From Podospora bellae-mahoneyi (taxonomy: Eukaryota; Ascomycota; Sordariomycetes; Sordariales; Podosporaceae), in the NCBI RefSeq assembly GCF_035222275.1, contig NC_085886.1, positions 3,162,001 to 3,226,000 of the forward strand: a stretch of 64,000 nt of DNA. Reading direction: 5' to 3'. The number at the start of each line of letters is the position of its first letter. Within the stretch, counting starts at the first letter, position 1. The position numbers and the translations under genes are program-made. This document shows positions 10,333-21,935 of the stretch, in pieces. The notes under the pieces are model-generated. The model saw nothing but the letters and a program-made list of their open reading frames with translations. It did no database searches and was not told where the DNA came from.

Positions 10333-12023
10333 GGTGCTGTTTGAAGAAACAAACCTGCTCAGAGGAAATAGAAAGGGAAGCCTCAAAGGGTAGATATACC
10401 CTCCCCTGGACGAGTCAAGTCTTCCCCCGGTGACAAGCAACGGCTATTAGCCCCCTCTCGGGAGGACAGAGTATTATTCGACAAAGTAATCAGTCTCTCA
10501 AACACCAATCATGAAAACCACCATCCAAAAAAACGAGTATAAGGTATGAAGAAGGAATCTTGAACCACAAAAAGTCCAAGAACCCTTACACTCTCGCCAC
10601 CGTCCATACCACCCATCTATATCCCTCCCATCTCAACAAACATCCTCCCCTACACCACCCATTAGCCACCCCCTATCCTTTCCCTCCCCTCTCACAGGCT
10701 GGATAGGTCACCGGCCAAACAACCAATAATCAAACAAAACCCGGGTGGGTTACAATCCGCCATCAAAAACAGGGTTTTGTACCTCCGTGACGTTACCTAC
10801 CTACCACCACCGCTCACCGCACACGTTTCCATCAAATTGATCCCCCAAACCCCATGAAAAAAAAACAATCATGCGGTAGTAATCAACAGAGTCAAAGCTG
10901 ACTTTGTATGTTACCTTTCTCCCTAACCCCATGCCCAACCCATCTGATTGGCCACCCATTAGATACGCACCTGTGACCAGGCTTTTCCTCTTCAACGAAT
11001 AACAGCCCCACCCTCACATCCCAAACCCCTTGCAGCATATAAAGTCCCTTTCCATTCGTATTATTCCTTAAAACTCTTCACTCTCCTAAATCTGCGAAAG
11101 AACGGGATCAATATTGCCACCATCAAGAAGGCAAAACGAGCTCTACTTGCTCCCGTCCGCCAGAGATTCACTCGGCGAAAGAGCAAGTCAGGCACAGCTA
11201 TCTGATTGGTCGATGAAAATAGTGTTGAGTTTTGGCACCCAAACGCCAACCACATGGACAACACTCCCACCATGTGATGATGCGGGGCTAATAACTTTCA
11301 TATGTAAATGTGAGGCCTCAGCCTGCGTGATGGCTTGTCTCGGATACCCATCTCTCTTGTGTTGTACAACAAACATCACGTCAAACCCGTCTCAGTCTGG
11401 TGACGCTTCAAGTCAAATGCTCATACACGGGAAAGAAGGCCAGGAATTACAGGTCAGCACTCCGAATAATATTATTCCAAAATGCTCCTCTCTCTTTTCC
11501 TCCAACTTCCACTCCACAACATCTTCACCCTCTATCTCTCCACCCTAAACCTCAATCTTCATTAAACCCACACCCACAAATATATACCTACAACCCTCTC
11601 ATCATTGCTATGTCTGCGTCATAAAGTCGTAAAGTGAAACATTAACAAAGTTCAAAAAACGAACGCACTTTCTCAACGCTATTACCAAAGCAAGCAGCCC
11701 GCCATGCTCATGCTTCTGTACCACCAAAAAAAAAAAAAAAAACAGTGATGTGTGTGCCATGCATGCATACGCCAAAACTATGTGTGCTAAGCCCAACCCC
11801 AAAAGTCTGTCGTGATGTGATGAGACAACAACTCCAGTCAAACTCAAACCTCTCTGTCCGAGACGAGAAAAGAGTGACTTGGCTTGTCTCATCGGGTATT
11901 CCAACAGTGCTAAAAAAAAAAAAGAAGAAAAAAGAGAAACATGTCCAACGAACCAGAAACAAGGGTATCTATCCTTTTTGAAGAGCCAACAATGAAAATG
12001 AACACGAAAAAGAAAAAAAAGAT
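10333..12023. other. Intergenic region, GH5 upstream / PH-gene downstream
   Basis: About 1.7 kb. Low-complexity A/C-rich DNA near the GH5 promoter is followed by several A-homopolymers (about 11727-11742 and 11911-11924) next to the 3' end of the PH-domain gene. No supported gene or RNA. Confidence 0.5.
10442..10452. promoter_or_regulatory. Possible Xyr1/XlnR-type site upstream of the GH5 gene
   Basis: GGCTATTAGCC is palindrome-like and reads GGC followed by four A/T on both strands, matching the GGC(A/T)4 motif described for Xyr1/XlnR regulators. It lies about 110 bp before the GH5 start codon. Binding is inference from the motif alone. Confidence 0.35.
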
Positions 12024-13352
12024 TCAAGCAGCGGGACGGGCGGGTGCTGGCGCTGCCACCTTGGCTTCGAGTTCCCTCCTCTTGGCCAAGAGGCTTTTGA
12101 ATGCTCCCAGGCATCGAACCAGCGCTTCCTCGTCTGTCGCGCAAAACTTGTAGCTCTTCTCGTCCGTGATGATCTGCAAGCAGTGCTTCTTCGTCCTGCT
12201 CATGGGGTCGATATCGACCACGTTGACAATGTTGGATAGGTAGGCGATGAACAAAACTGACGATTCCGAGTCGTCCTTGTAAAGCTTGAAGTTTCTGGGT
12301 CGCAGTACGGCCCATGACTTCTTCCACTGTCGCACACCTCCCTTGCTCCTCAAAAAAGACATCCACCCTTGCCAGATGATCCGGTCGGGGTCTTGCTCGA
12401 GATTGATGCCGCTTGCCTGGCTGGCACTAGGTACGGCTTGCGCCCCTGGTGCTCCTCCTCCTTGCGGCGCCTTGCTTGGTCCGCTCGATGCCGTTGGGGG
12501 AGACTGGACGCCAAGACTCTCAAATGACGCCCCGTGAACCCTCTGGACATCATAATCTGAAAAGTCCGAATGCGATGCGAGCTCAGTTCCCGACATGCCC
12601 GAGGATTCCAGATGCGATGGCCGCCGCGGGGAGGGCCTGGCAAAGGTTCGTGGCGGGGCTTCGAGCGGCTCTGGGGAGCTTGATGCGAGCCGATCCATTG
12701 CGCTCGCAGTGTTCCGCGGGTCTACTTCGTGAGTCGGAGAGGTGTTGAAGAAAGAAGGCCGTCGCACTGCCGGGCTCGCCAAAAACATCTCTTCCTCCTC
12801 CTCTTCTATCCTGGCACCCTGTCTGATAAGATCCACCCATTCTTGCGCATCTTGCTGAGACGAAGCCTGAAAGTGGTAGTTTTTGGAGGGCGAAAACAAG
12901 CCAAACACATTCGGGCGCTTGTTCTTGGGGTCTTTGAGCATGGCCACGGTAGTCAGATCTGCCAGGTGGACCTTGTGTCGGAGTTTTTCCTCTTTATCCG
13001 ACTTGTAGATTGAGAGTGTGCTTGGGCGAAGGACGATGTAGCAAGTTCTCCATGTCTACACAATGCCTTGTTAGTTATCATGACACGCACAGTCCAAGTT
13101 CAATGATCCACCTACCTTTGTCTTTCGCGCACGCTTCTGTACGTAGCCACTCTTGATAACCCGGTCAAACTCGAAACTGCCATTTTGGTTGACTGGAGAG
13201 TAGGTGTCTGCAAGGCGGCTCATCAACCTGGCTGTCGGCTGCGGTGGGATCGCAATAGAGGTAGGCGGGAGCTCGACGTATTCGCGACGAGCCTCTTCTG
13301 GCTTGGCACCAAGCGACATGGTCGCCAACTGTGTCTGAACCTCGGCGGCCAT
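12024..13352 (-). CDS. Opy1-like protein with two PH domains
   Basis: Exons (minus) are 13116-13352 and 12024-13055, with intron 13056-13115, giving 422 aa. The ATG at 13352 opens MAAEVQTQLATM. PH1 (about residues 65-160) runs from VIKSGYVQKRARKTKTWRTC to the helix DAQEWVDLIRQ. PH2 (about 304-405) runs from IIWQGWMSFLRSKGGVRQWKK to the helix DEEALVRCLGAFKSLL. The linker is Ser/Pro-rich and disordered. Two PH domains at these positions match yeast Opy1, a PI(4,5)P2-linked regulator at the plasma membrane. The two PH domains are clear; orthology to Opy1 is inference from architecture. The C-terminus ends in an Ala/Pro tail. Confidence 0.85.
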
Positions 13353-14817
13353 GGTGTTTTGTGCATGTAGATGAGAGGTAGTATCGAGCAGTGAGTAGAG
13401 GGTTGGTCAATCGATCGGGTTGACGGGAATGCTAAGCGAAGGACACCCTCGTGGTAAGAGACAGAATATATGACCGAGCCCGAATGACAGGTGGTCAAGT
13501 GGTGTGAAGGCGTGGACAGAGCAGGAGACAGCGGCGCAGGGGCTCCCGATGTTGAGATGCAGGAACCAACCGATCGCAAGAAAAATAATAAGTCCAACAC
13601 CACGAGTGGGTCACAGTTCCCAAGATGCGTGGAATGTCAGTGTCTTGTGCCCCAGGATTGCTTCACAAGGCGCGCACTGCAGGACCGGACGAGTCCGCTG
13701 GGCTCGTGCCGCAACAGACTGTGGGTGGTGAAACCGTCTGCAAAGCTGGGCGTTGCCAACCACTAGATGTTGTCAGGATGGCCTCCGAAAATGCGGCCTG
13801 TTTGTTATAGTCTATGTTAGCTGAGTCGTAGCCGCGCGCCGACGTTTGAAGCCGGCCAACTCGAGCTTAATGTGTTTCTCGGAACTCGTGAGCTGTTGCT
13901 GGGTCTGTTCGAAAAGACGAGGCGAGAATCTCCATCTGAATATACGGAAAGTACAGTTTTGTTTGTTTGTTTGGAAGGGCGGCGATATCAAAAGTCCAAA
14001 AACAAAGAAGACGAGACAAAAAGATGAGTGAGCGTGAGACTGCGACTGGGTTTCAGAGATGACGGCGGCTCTCCACCGTTGGCTTTTGTATTGCATTCCA
14101 GGGGCTGATTGGTGCATGGTGGTGGACAAGCATCATGCCCGGGTGGGTCAGCGCCAATCTGCCGGCTGCCAATGTCGCCAAGACTCATCCGACAGGGCAA
14201 AAAGCTGGGGAAATGCTTCTTTTTCTTTGCTGATGGTGGAGGGGCTTTCGACATCATCGCGCTGCTCTGCTTCCATAATTACGTAGTCGAAATCATGCTG
14301 CATACTGAAGCAGCAATCACGAGGACTGCAAATACCTACAGTCATACACGGGCAGACAGAGACTTATGCAATGCAGCCAGAAGAATGAAACGGTTTTCTC
14401 CGGCCGTTGGGGTGTCCCACCCAAATCCAATAGACCGGAGATGAGAAATGATGGACGAGAAATGAGGGGTGGGTTTCGGCCTCGGCGGAGATCACACTGT
14501 TCTCACGACAACACACAACCTTCCGGTGTCGACCGAAGAAGGGAAGGTCGGTTCTGTCCGAGTTGGAGGGGTGGAGGCTTCCGATTGTTTGGGGAGATGC
14601 GTCTCATCGCAGCATCCGGAATGACAAACGTTGCCGGGGAGGAGTCAGCCGGTCAGTGACAGTAAGAGCAAGACGCCATTGGCTGGCCGAACTGACTTTG
14701 AACCGTCAGTTGACTTACAAGTGACACTATCTACTACAATATACTTTTGAACGCCTTGCCTAGCCATCATGTGTGACTTGACACCCATCACTCAACGATA
14801 GCTCCAAGCTCACCATC
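13353..14817. other. Intergenic region between divergent PH and APH-kinase genes
   Basis: About 1.46 kb shared by two divergent genes, so it should hold both promoters. I find no gene, RNA or notable repeat in it. Confidence 0.5.
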
Positions 14818-16054
14818 ATGGCCGCCTCCAAGTCCCATCCCAAGAGCCAACAGATGGCCGAGCAGGTTCAGGAAGAACTCAACGGCACCCCGTACAAGCT
14901 CACATCTCTTGAACCCTTGTCAGGAGGACTTGCCAATTTCCTCTTCAGAGGTCATCTCACCAATCCGTTACCCGACTCGTCCCACGATGTTGCCATCAAG
15001 CATGGAGAGAGCTTCATTGCTGGAATGCCCGAAAGTGACTGGGTGATTCCCACAACTCGCTGCGTTAAGTTTCCGGCCGTTTTAGCTACAACTCGATGTC
15101 ACTAACACACACCAGCAAGTAGAGGAAGAGTGTCTCAAAGCCGTTCAAAGCATGCCAATTCCAGAAGCGCCCTGTGTGACCCGGACACCCAAACTCTACT
15201 ACTACAACTCGGATACCAACACTCAAGTCCAGGAATATCTCCCAGATGCCATCAGTCTCAAGGACTACGCCCTCAAGCACTTCTCCGCAGCCCCTGATGT
15301 GTCCAGAAAACCAGCATGTCTCGACATTGGCAAGAGTCTAGGCATATGGCTCCGCAGTTTCCACCACTGGGCAAATCAGTCAGAGCAGTCTGGTCTGCGT
15401 GAAGCACTAAAGTTGAATGCCAACCTGCAAGAACTGAGACACATGACCAATTACCAGACGTTGGTTAGTGATGTTGACACTTGTCCAGAGATACTCTCGG
15501 ATGCAAAGGAAGTCTTTGAGAAAGTGGAAAAAATGGCAGCAGAAGAACTTGGGAGCGGGAAGTTGGAAGTCATACATGGTGACTTCTGGACGGGAAAGTA
15601 AGTCAATACCCAACACCCTTGTATCGGTCCCGTTGTTCACAGTATCCCTAGCACACTTCTCGCAGACCGGCCCCTTGAAGATGGCAAACGCCCAAACATC
15701 TTCATCGTAGACTGGGAAATGTGCCAGCTCAACGTCTATCCCCTTGATCTAGGGCAAATGATGGCCGAACTCTACGAACTATTCCTCTTCAAGGGCATCG
15801 AAGAAGGCAAGTGGATCCTCGAGGGTTTTGTCTCTGGTTACGCCAACATCGACGACAAATTCGCCTATCGCATTGCCATCCAACTCGGCACTCACCTCAT
15901 CGTCTGGGGATCTCGCGCCCAAGGCTGGGGTACAGAAGAGCAAGTCGCAGAAGTGATGGCGAAAGGCAAGGAAATTATTGTCAAGGCGTGGCATGAAGAT
16001 CGCACGTGGTTTGAGGCAGGAGATTTGGCTTGTCTGTTTAGTGGCAGGTCGTGA
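14818..16054 (+). CDS. APH-family (aminoglycoside phosphotransferase-like) kinase
   Basis: Exons 14818-15063, 15116-15597 and 15652-16054 encode 376 aa. The first intron has a GTTAAG donor. Kinase-like fold marks are an N-lobe segment LSGGLANFLFRG, then DVAIKHGES with the likely ATP-binding Lys, the Brenner motif HGDFWTGN (spanning intron 2, with catalytic Asp and Asn), and IVDWEMCQ as the metal-binding Asp that replaces DFG. These define the APH/choline-kinase/methylthioribose-kinase superfamily. In fungi such proteins phosphorylate small molecules, but the substrate cannot be told from sequence. No secondary-metabolite genes flank it. A polyadenylation-like AATAAA follows at 16375. Confidence 0.85.
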
Positions 16055-16599
16055 TCTGCGATTTCCGTGATCCGCGGGGTGGTTTTGCCGGCGGCGGCTG
16101 TTGGGTGGTAGTGGTGATGTGAGACGAGAGGGCAAACAGCCGCCTTTACCACCATTTCCCGCCTTGGGAAGTCCGGATGGGGGAATGACGGCTCGCCGAA
16201 ACTGGAGAGGCAAGTATGCAAGATTTTGACAAGACGGGTTGGTTCCTGCTGGGCTTTGAAACTCTGGACGGCGAGTCTCGAGAGGCCGGCTCGGTCTGCA
16301 AAACACGGCGGATTGGAACTCCGAGTGTTCCGGAATGCCATCAATGATCTGGCCTGTTGGTTCGTCTGGGATTGAATAAAGACTGTTGCCTCCTTGTTGT
16401 ATTATGGACGTTGCGTTCATCTTTTCGCTGCTACTGGTGATGCCATATGGGCTCTGAATTGGAGTCCACCCACTGAGTTATCTCTTTTCACTCGGCTTGG
16501 AGTGATGATGCAAGCCCGCTGGCCTCCATAAACTGATCAAAGCACATAGCATTTGGGCCTCTAACCAATTCCACACTGAAGGGTGTGTAGCCGCAAACA
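16055..16599 (+). other. Intergenic region between APH-kinase and Fig1-like genes
   Basis: About 545 bp with AATAAA at 16375-16380, a likely 3'-end signal of the upstream gene, followed by the promoter of the next gene. Nothing else seen. Confidence 0.45.
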
Positions 16600-17587
16600 A
16601 TGGCACCGCGACCCTCTGGTAGGTTGAGCTTCTCTAATCCCTTTCTCAATCGTTCTGACATATCATAGGGATCCTTCAGGCTCCTCGGGTGGTTCTTGTC
16701 GTGGTGTTTCCAATGCTCAACTTTATTCTCTACCGTGAGGCTCTCTTCTCCAAAACCCCTATCGGGTTATGCTCACACAAGCAGTAATCCTCTCCCTTGG
16801 CTGCAGCAGCACCTCCCTCAGCGACATCTCCCCAGTTATAGCCCGCACCAACAGTCCAATAAACATCGGCGGGCAAGACACTGTCGTCGACCTACGAGTT
16901 GGCTTCTATGGTACCCCATCCCCCATCCTATTCGTCCCATCAACTATGATGCTCACCTCCGTCATAGGAATATGCCTCGGCCCAGCCCCCCTCTTCTGCA
17001 CCTCCTCCTCCAGCATCCTCAACCCCAAGCGCGAATCCGACCTCGCTCGCTCCATCCCGCTGTCCAAAGGCGGCGGAAATTTCGCCCTCGCCGGCCTAGC
17101 CCTCAGCCTCCAGTCCAGTTTCATCGTTTTGTCTGGCTTCCCACTTCTACTCTCTTTCATCGCCTCGATACTGGCCAACATGATCCAGATATACTTCTCG
17201 CAGGGCATGATCGAACTCCACGCCAAAGCGGCCTTGTGGGCGAGGAGTCTCGACTGGGCGGCTGCTGCGGGGGCAGTGATGGGGTTCAGTGCCTATCAGA
17301 GCATTGTTGCTGCTGCGCCGAGGTTGATAAGAGTGTTGATGTCGGGGGCGATGGTAGACATTAGCGTGGGAGGGACGGCAAGTAGTTTGTTTGCTGGGGT
17401 TGTTGCTCTGACGATTCTTGGGGCGGTGATTAACACATTGTTGACTGGGGGGGATGTAGGGTTTGATGCTTTTGTTGCTGGGAAGACCATGGGGAAGCAA
17501 AAGACAAGGGCGGGAGGGCAGGTGGGTGATAGGGGGAGGATGTCGAGGATGTTTGTGAGGAGGCCGGCGTATGAGGTGTTTCCTTGA
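16600..17587 (+). CDS. Fig1-like Ca2+ regulator / membrane fusion protein
   Basis: Exons 16600-16618, 16669-16734, 16785-16910 and 16968-17587 encode 276 aa. The first three exons are short. The first joins MAPRPSG to ILQAPRVVLVVVFPMLNFIL, the start of transmembrane segment 1. Next come LGCSSTSLSDISPV and VDLRVGFYGICLGP, the latter created by splicing at 16910/16968. GFYGxC followed by a second Cys (PLFC) is the Fig1/claudin-like extracellular signature. Three more hydrophobic segments follow (about residues 118-145, 163-190 and 205-225). The family, Fig1 (SUR7/claudin-related), acts in low-affinity Ca2+ influx and cell fusion during mating. Without splicing the motif is invisible, so the gene is easy to miss. 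Confidence 0.78.
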
Positions 17588-17908
17588 CTTTGGGTGGTGA
17601 AATAGCTCCGGAAGATCTTAAGAGACCAAATCTAGTGCTCAAGACAGAGACAACAGTGGGAGAGGGTTGGATCCCCTATTCGTCCCAGCGTGCCCAGTCA
17701 TTGTATGAACCCTAACCCTATCTCAGATGAAGTTCAAAATGCAAAAACCTTGGATGAACTTTCGGTGACCCAAGAACACAAGTGAGATGGCAACCTGAGA
17801 TATTACACACAAAGAACCAAGGTAAATCCGATCCAGGCTCAACATTCGGCAGTTCAACTCATTTGAAACGATTTATTTCGACTTGTAAACCGCAGTCCCC
17901 CGTGAAGA
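17588..17908 (+). other. Intergenic region, NCS2 promoter
   Basis: About 320 bp. It contains AACCCTAACCCTA at 17708-17720, a telobox-like element about 190 bp before the NCS2 ATG. No gene seen. Confidence 0.5.
17708..17720. promoter_or_regulatory. Telobox-like motif upstream of NCS2/CTU2
   Basis: AACCCTAACCCTA is two telomere-type repeat units. Such boxes bind Tbf1/Rap1-like Myb factors in fungal promoters of translation-related genes; function here is inference. Confidence 0.45.
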
Positions 17909-19181
17909 ATGACGTCGAACTCGACAGCGGGGTCATCACCCCAGCTCTGTACAAAATGCCGTACCCAGGAGGCTACGCATGACCAGAGAAGTCACGCCGT
18001 ATGCGTGTAAGTATTTTTTTCTCTCTTCACAAAACCGTTTTGATCAAACACTAACTACCCCCCCCAGAGACTGCTTCACAAAATTCATCAACACCAAATC
18101 CGTCAAACAGCTCGGCATTCTAGGCAAAGAGACCAAACCCCCCATCATCCCCAACCCATCCGGCTCCGGCCCTCCCCAAATCGGCACCCGTCGCTACCTC
18201 CTCGGCCTCTCTCTGGGCGTCTCCTCCACCTGCCTCCTCCAGCTCCTCCACGAAAACTGCCTGTTCCAACTCTCAAAAGGCCGGCCAGCCCCCTTTGAGC
18301 TAACAGTCGTCCACATCTACAACGACACCTCCACCACCCCCTCCACCGCCGAATCTCTCCTCCTTCCACACAAAACCCGCTACCCAACATTCACTTTCCT
18401 CTCCCACCCTCTATCATCCCCCCTCACCCTACCCTCGATAGACTGGCCCTCTTTTCTCTCTGCCCTATCCCTCCCCCGATCCCCAGTCCCCACCTTACCA
18501 ATCCTCCTCTCCTCCCTGCCCCCCTCCCAAGCCTCCCAATCAGACATTATCAACCTCCTAACCCGCCACATCCTCCTCTCCCTCACCCTCTCCACCTCCA
18601 GCCAGGCCCTCCTGTTAGGGCACAGCACCACCGCCATCGCCGAATTAACCCTCTCCCAAACCGCCAAGGGCCGCGGCTTCTCCCTCCCCTGGACGATAAA
18701 CGACGGCTTCTTCTCCCTTCCCAATCTCTCCCAACCCGTTTTGGTGTTCCACCCCCTCCGGGACATCCTCCGCAAGGAACTAGTCGAGTTCACCAAGCTC
18801 ACCTCCCCGCCTTTGACGGGACTGATCCCTGACGTGGAAAAGAGCAACAACCCTGAGGCTCATCAGGTGCTGAACCACAAGGATTTGAGCATCGAGGAGG
18901 TCATGACGAGGTATTTTGCCGATGTGGAGAGGAGTTACCCCAGTGTGGTTGCCAATGTTGCTAGGACGAGCGCGAGGTTGGTGAGGATATTTGATGAGGA
19001 CAGAAAGGGGTGTGGGCTTTGTGGGATGCCGATGGATGGGGAGGGGGATGAGAGGTGGAGAGGGGAGCTGGGGGAGGGGGATGTGGGCGATGAGGAGGGG
19101 GGGACGGAGGAGGGGGAAAGACGGAGGAGAGAGGGGAGGAGGTGGTTGTGTTATGGGTGTCAGAGGAGTGCTTTGGGGTAG
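17909..19181 (+). CDS. ncs2: Cytoplasmic tRNA 2-thiolation protein 2 (Ncs2/Ctu2)
   Basis: Exons 17909-18006 and 18068-19181 encode 403 aa. The ATG at 17909 opens MTSNSTAGSSPQLCTKC. Two N-terminal CxxC pairs (CTKC, and CVDC formed across the intron) are followed by KFINTKSVKQLGI and YLLGLSLGVSSTCLLQLL, which corresponds to the P-loop-type region of the Ncs6/Ncs2 family. The body has long helical segments and ends with two more CxxC pairs (CGLC, CYGC) around an Asp/Glu/Gly-rich insert. Ncs2 partners Ncs6 to thiolate U34 of tRNA Lys, Glu and Gln in the cytosol, using sulfur from the Urm1 relay. Family assignment is strong. The donor could slide, but only GT at 18007 keeps the frame. Confidence 0.88.
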
Positions 19182-19793
19182 GGTACTTGTTCAATCACAG
19201 ATATGGAGGGAGAGAAAAAAGCATCAGTAGAATGAGATCAAAAAAGCACCAGTAAAATGAGATCACTGGTTCACACGATCTCTGGTCATCTTTCCCCATC
19301 CATCCGTCCCCTTTTGTCTATATCTTATGTACACAATCGCTTTTGTATAGAGAGATTGCCCCCCCCACCCCAATCCCCCCCCAGTCCATATCCACACACA
19401 ATGGTATCATCAACAACAACAACAACAACACGCCATGATTACCCCCACCAAACTTTGACAAGTGTATCAACACAAAACCCCGCTCTCCGCTCTATCCCTG
19501 ACGCCCAAAGGGCAGACAGGATCAACACAGCAAATATCCTCCAGCCCAGCCAAGATTCCAGAAATCTCAAAGACGACGGGGGGATTGATCCATGAGGGGC
19601 GTCGAGTGTAAAAATGTCTTCATTTTTCAAAAAAGTCACCACCACCGTCCATCCACAAACAACCAACCCATTGAAGGAAAGCTCGCCCACCCAAAAAACA
19701 AAGCCGAAAAGATATAAACGCCGTATCTAATGCGGGAAAGAAAAAGAGAAAAAAGAAAGCAGAAACAGGATGTAAGCGCTAAAATCATGCCGT
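19182..19793. other. Intergenic region between convergent NCS2 and OAC1
   Basis: About 610 bp between two gene ends, C/A-rich on the plus strand, with a short CAA repeat at about 19412-19430. It should hold both 3' UTRs. No gene seen. Confidence 0.45.
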
Positions 19794-20872
19794 CTAAATC
19801 GATTGTGTTTCTGGTGGCGAGAGGATCCTCTCCTCGAGCTTCTTCATCAACTTGTTGGTCTGCTCGGCCAAGCTGAGCGTCAGGATGGTGTGCGGCAGGA
19901 TCCTGGCCAGATGTGGGAACACGCCCTTGTAGATGGCGAAGAAGCCCTCCGTCTTGATCGTCTTGGCCAGGCAGTCAAAGACGCCCTTGTAGAGGTTGCC
20001 ATTCTGGTTGTAGAGGCGGGACATGATTGTGTCTGTGTCGAATCTCATAGTCAGCATTGGCTTTGCAAGGGGGAGATCTGCAAAGGGGCGGAAGAAACAT
20101 ACCAGGAGGATGCATAACAACACAAACCACAAACCCACTAGCCGTACTGCTCGCCAGATGCAGCGGCGCCCCCTCCTCCATCCCAAGGTGCTTCTGCAAC
20201 CTCCTCTTTGCGAAAAAGTACGTAGGCAGCTGCACTGAGCTCCCAAACCCCGTCCTGATCATCGCCGCCCCAACACCCCTATACAACCCCCTCACCCCCT
20301 CCGCCCTGAAAATCTGGCTCAACCCATCCAGCGCATTCCTGTACCGATGCTGCGTCCCCACCGGCAAAAAAGGCGAGAAGCTCTGCAGCCTCGTCTTGAC
20401 CAGAAAGAACGGGCTCCCTGCCGCGGCGCCCATGATGCCAGACGCCGCGCCGCAAAACATGTTGATGCCCAGGTTCTGCTTGGCCGCGTCGTTGAGCATC
20501 AGCTTCGCCAGCCCGGCGCGCATGGGCTCGTAGAAGCCTAGCCGGCAGCCGTTGAGGAGGACCTGGTAGATGTAGGCGCACCCGATGCCGCGGTAGATGC
20601 CCCGGATGCCTTCGTTTCGGACAATGACAGAGACGCCGTGGAGGGGGCCGCGGTAGTGGTGAGGTTGGTGGCCTTTGGTCTGGAGCTCGCCCTGGAGCTG
20701 CATGCGGATCTTGACTGTTTCGAAGGGGTGGGTGGCCGTTACGGCTCCGCAGGCGGCGATTCCGCCTGCTATGAAGGCGCTTTAGGACGGGAGGGGACAT
20801 GTTAGAGCTCTCTTTCTCTCTTGTGAGGTAGGTATGTGTATGACGGAAAACCTACCCAGCTGTTGTCGACAT
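19794..20872 (-). CDS. oac1: Mitochondrial oxaloacetate carrier Oac1 (SLC25A34/35-like)
   Basis: Exons (minus) are 20856-20872, 20103-20779 and 19794-20032, giving 310 aa. The first exon is only 17 nt (MSTTAG). Three mitochondrial-carrier repeats are visible, each with a variant of the Px[DE]xx[KR] motif: HPFETVKIR, SPFFLVKTR and HPPDTIMSR. The repeat-end motifs (YRGIGCAYIYQ, YRGVGAAMIR, YKGVFPHLAR) are also present. The sequence between (IRMQLQGELQ, LLNGCRLGFYEPMR, GSSVQLPTYFFAKRRL) fits the Oac1/SLC25A34-35 group, which moves oxaloacetate, sulfate and malonate across the inner membrane. Carrier family is certain; the Oac1 assignment is likely. It is divergent from SWD2. Confidence 0.85.
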
Positions 20873-21935
20873 TGTGCAAGCGAGTAGTGTTGGGCTATCT
20901 TCTTTTGTGCAGAAGCTCTACGAAGTGTTGTCTGACAACAAGTTTGACCGAGGGGTAGTGGTGCTTGGTTCGCGGTTATAATTATTTCACGGCTTGAAGC
21001 GGCCAGCGAACCTGGTAAGAACCAATGCCGGGTCTGGTGCCGGTTGTCGGAGCCCAAATACTTCTCGGTGCTGCGATTCCTTAGGGAAGGAGGGACGCGG
21101 GTCGAACGAGGGTCGAGGTCCCCGGTGGCAGCACCACTCTCTCTTCAACTTCACGATAGGTACAAAAGGTCGCGGGTAGGCTTGAGACGACGGGGAAAAG
21201 AGTAAATAGAGATAGACTGATACTAGGACCTTTGAAAAACGGGCGGGTGAAACAATGGGGACTAGGATAGTGAGAGGACCGCTTTTACCCGGAACATCGT
21301 CTGGACTCGCACGCTGACTCGATTATGGTTAAACTGGGACTGCGTGTCACTATGTCACTGTGTCACCGTGTCACGCAATGCTGTTGGGGGTTTCAACTGG
21401 GAAGGTACAGCTGTACCTATCCCGGCAGCTCGCCATGAGCGGCGATATGGGAAAACTGCGGAGTCGGAGCTCAACAGGAAGGGATTTCGCGGGATTTGTT
21501 CCTCGCTGTCAGGTCTTCGCGATGCAGGGTCAAAGACTTGGGAGCTCCGGCTTTCGGGGAGGGATGGTGGGCGGGTGGACGGCTGTCGGGCGGTTTGAGC
21601 TGGGGAACTGGGAACCCTGGCCTTTGACAGGTGTGGATCTCAGGGCCGCTTGCGGTGTGGGGAAGAGATGGACGTTCGGTGTTGTTGTACGGTACTCCGG
21701 GTTAGGGTTTCTCCAGGACTGATTGGCCAATGCTTGCAGGTGCACAAGCCCGCTGCCAGCCGGTCAGACACTCACCGCCTTTATTTTGACCGCCTGGCAG
21801 AAACCGGGCAGTTGGTGGGGCCCATTTGTCGTGCTGCTCAACTGCGGCCGTGTTTCTGTACTCGGTCTGCCATCAAAACATCAGTTTACATACTCGTCTT
21901 TACGTCGCATTCGCTACATCCAAACATATTTCACC
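20873..21935. other. Divergent promoter region of OAC1 and SWD2
   Basis: About 1.06 kb. GGGTTAGGGTTT at 21699-21710 is a telobox-like element about 230 bp before the SWD2 ATG. A short CACTGTGTCACCGTGTCAC repetition lies at about 21355-21375. No coding sequence is supported. Confidence 0.45.
21699..21710. promoter_or_regulatory. Telobox-like motif upstream of SWD2
   Basis: GGGTTAGGGTTT, the opposite orientation of the element upstream of NCS2. Possible Tbf1/Myb-factor site; inference. Confidence 0.4.

Noticed and set aside
17708-17720. Interstitial telomere or chromosome-end remnant
   Set aside because: Only two repeat units in a gene-dense setting; better read as a promoter box.
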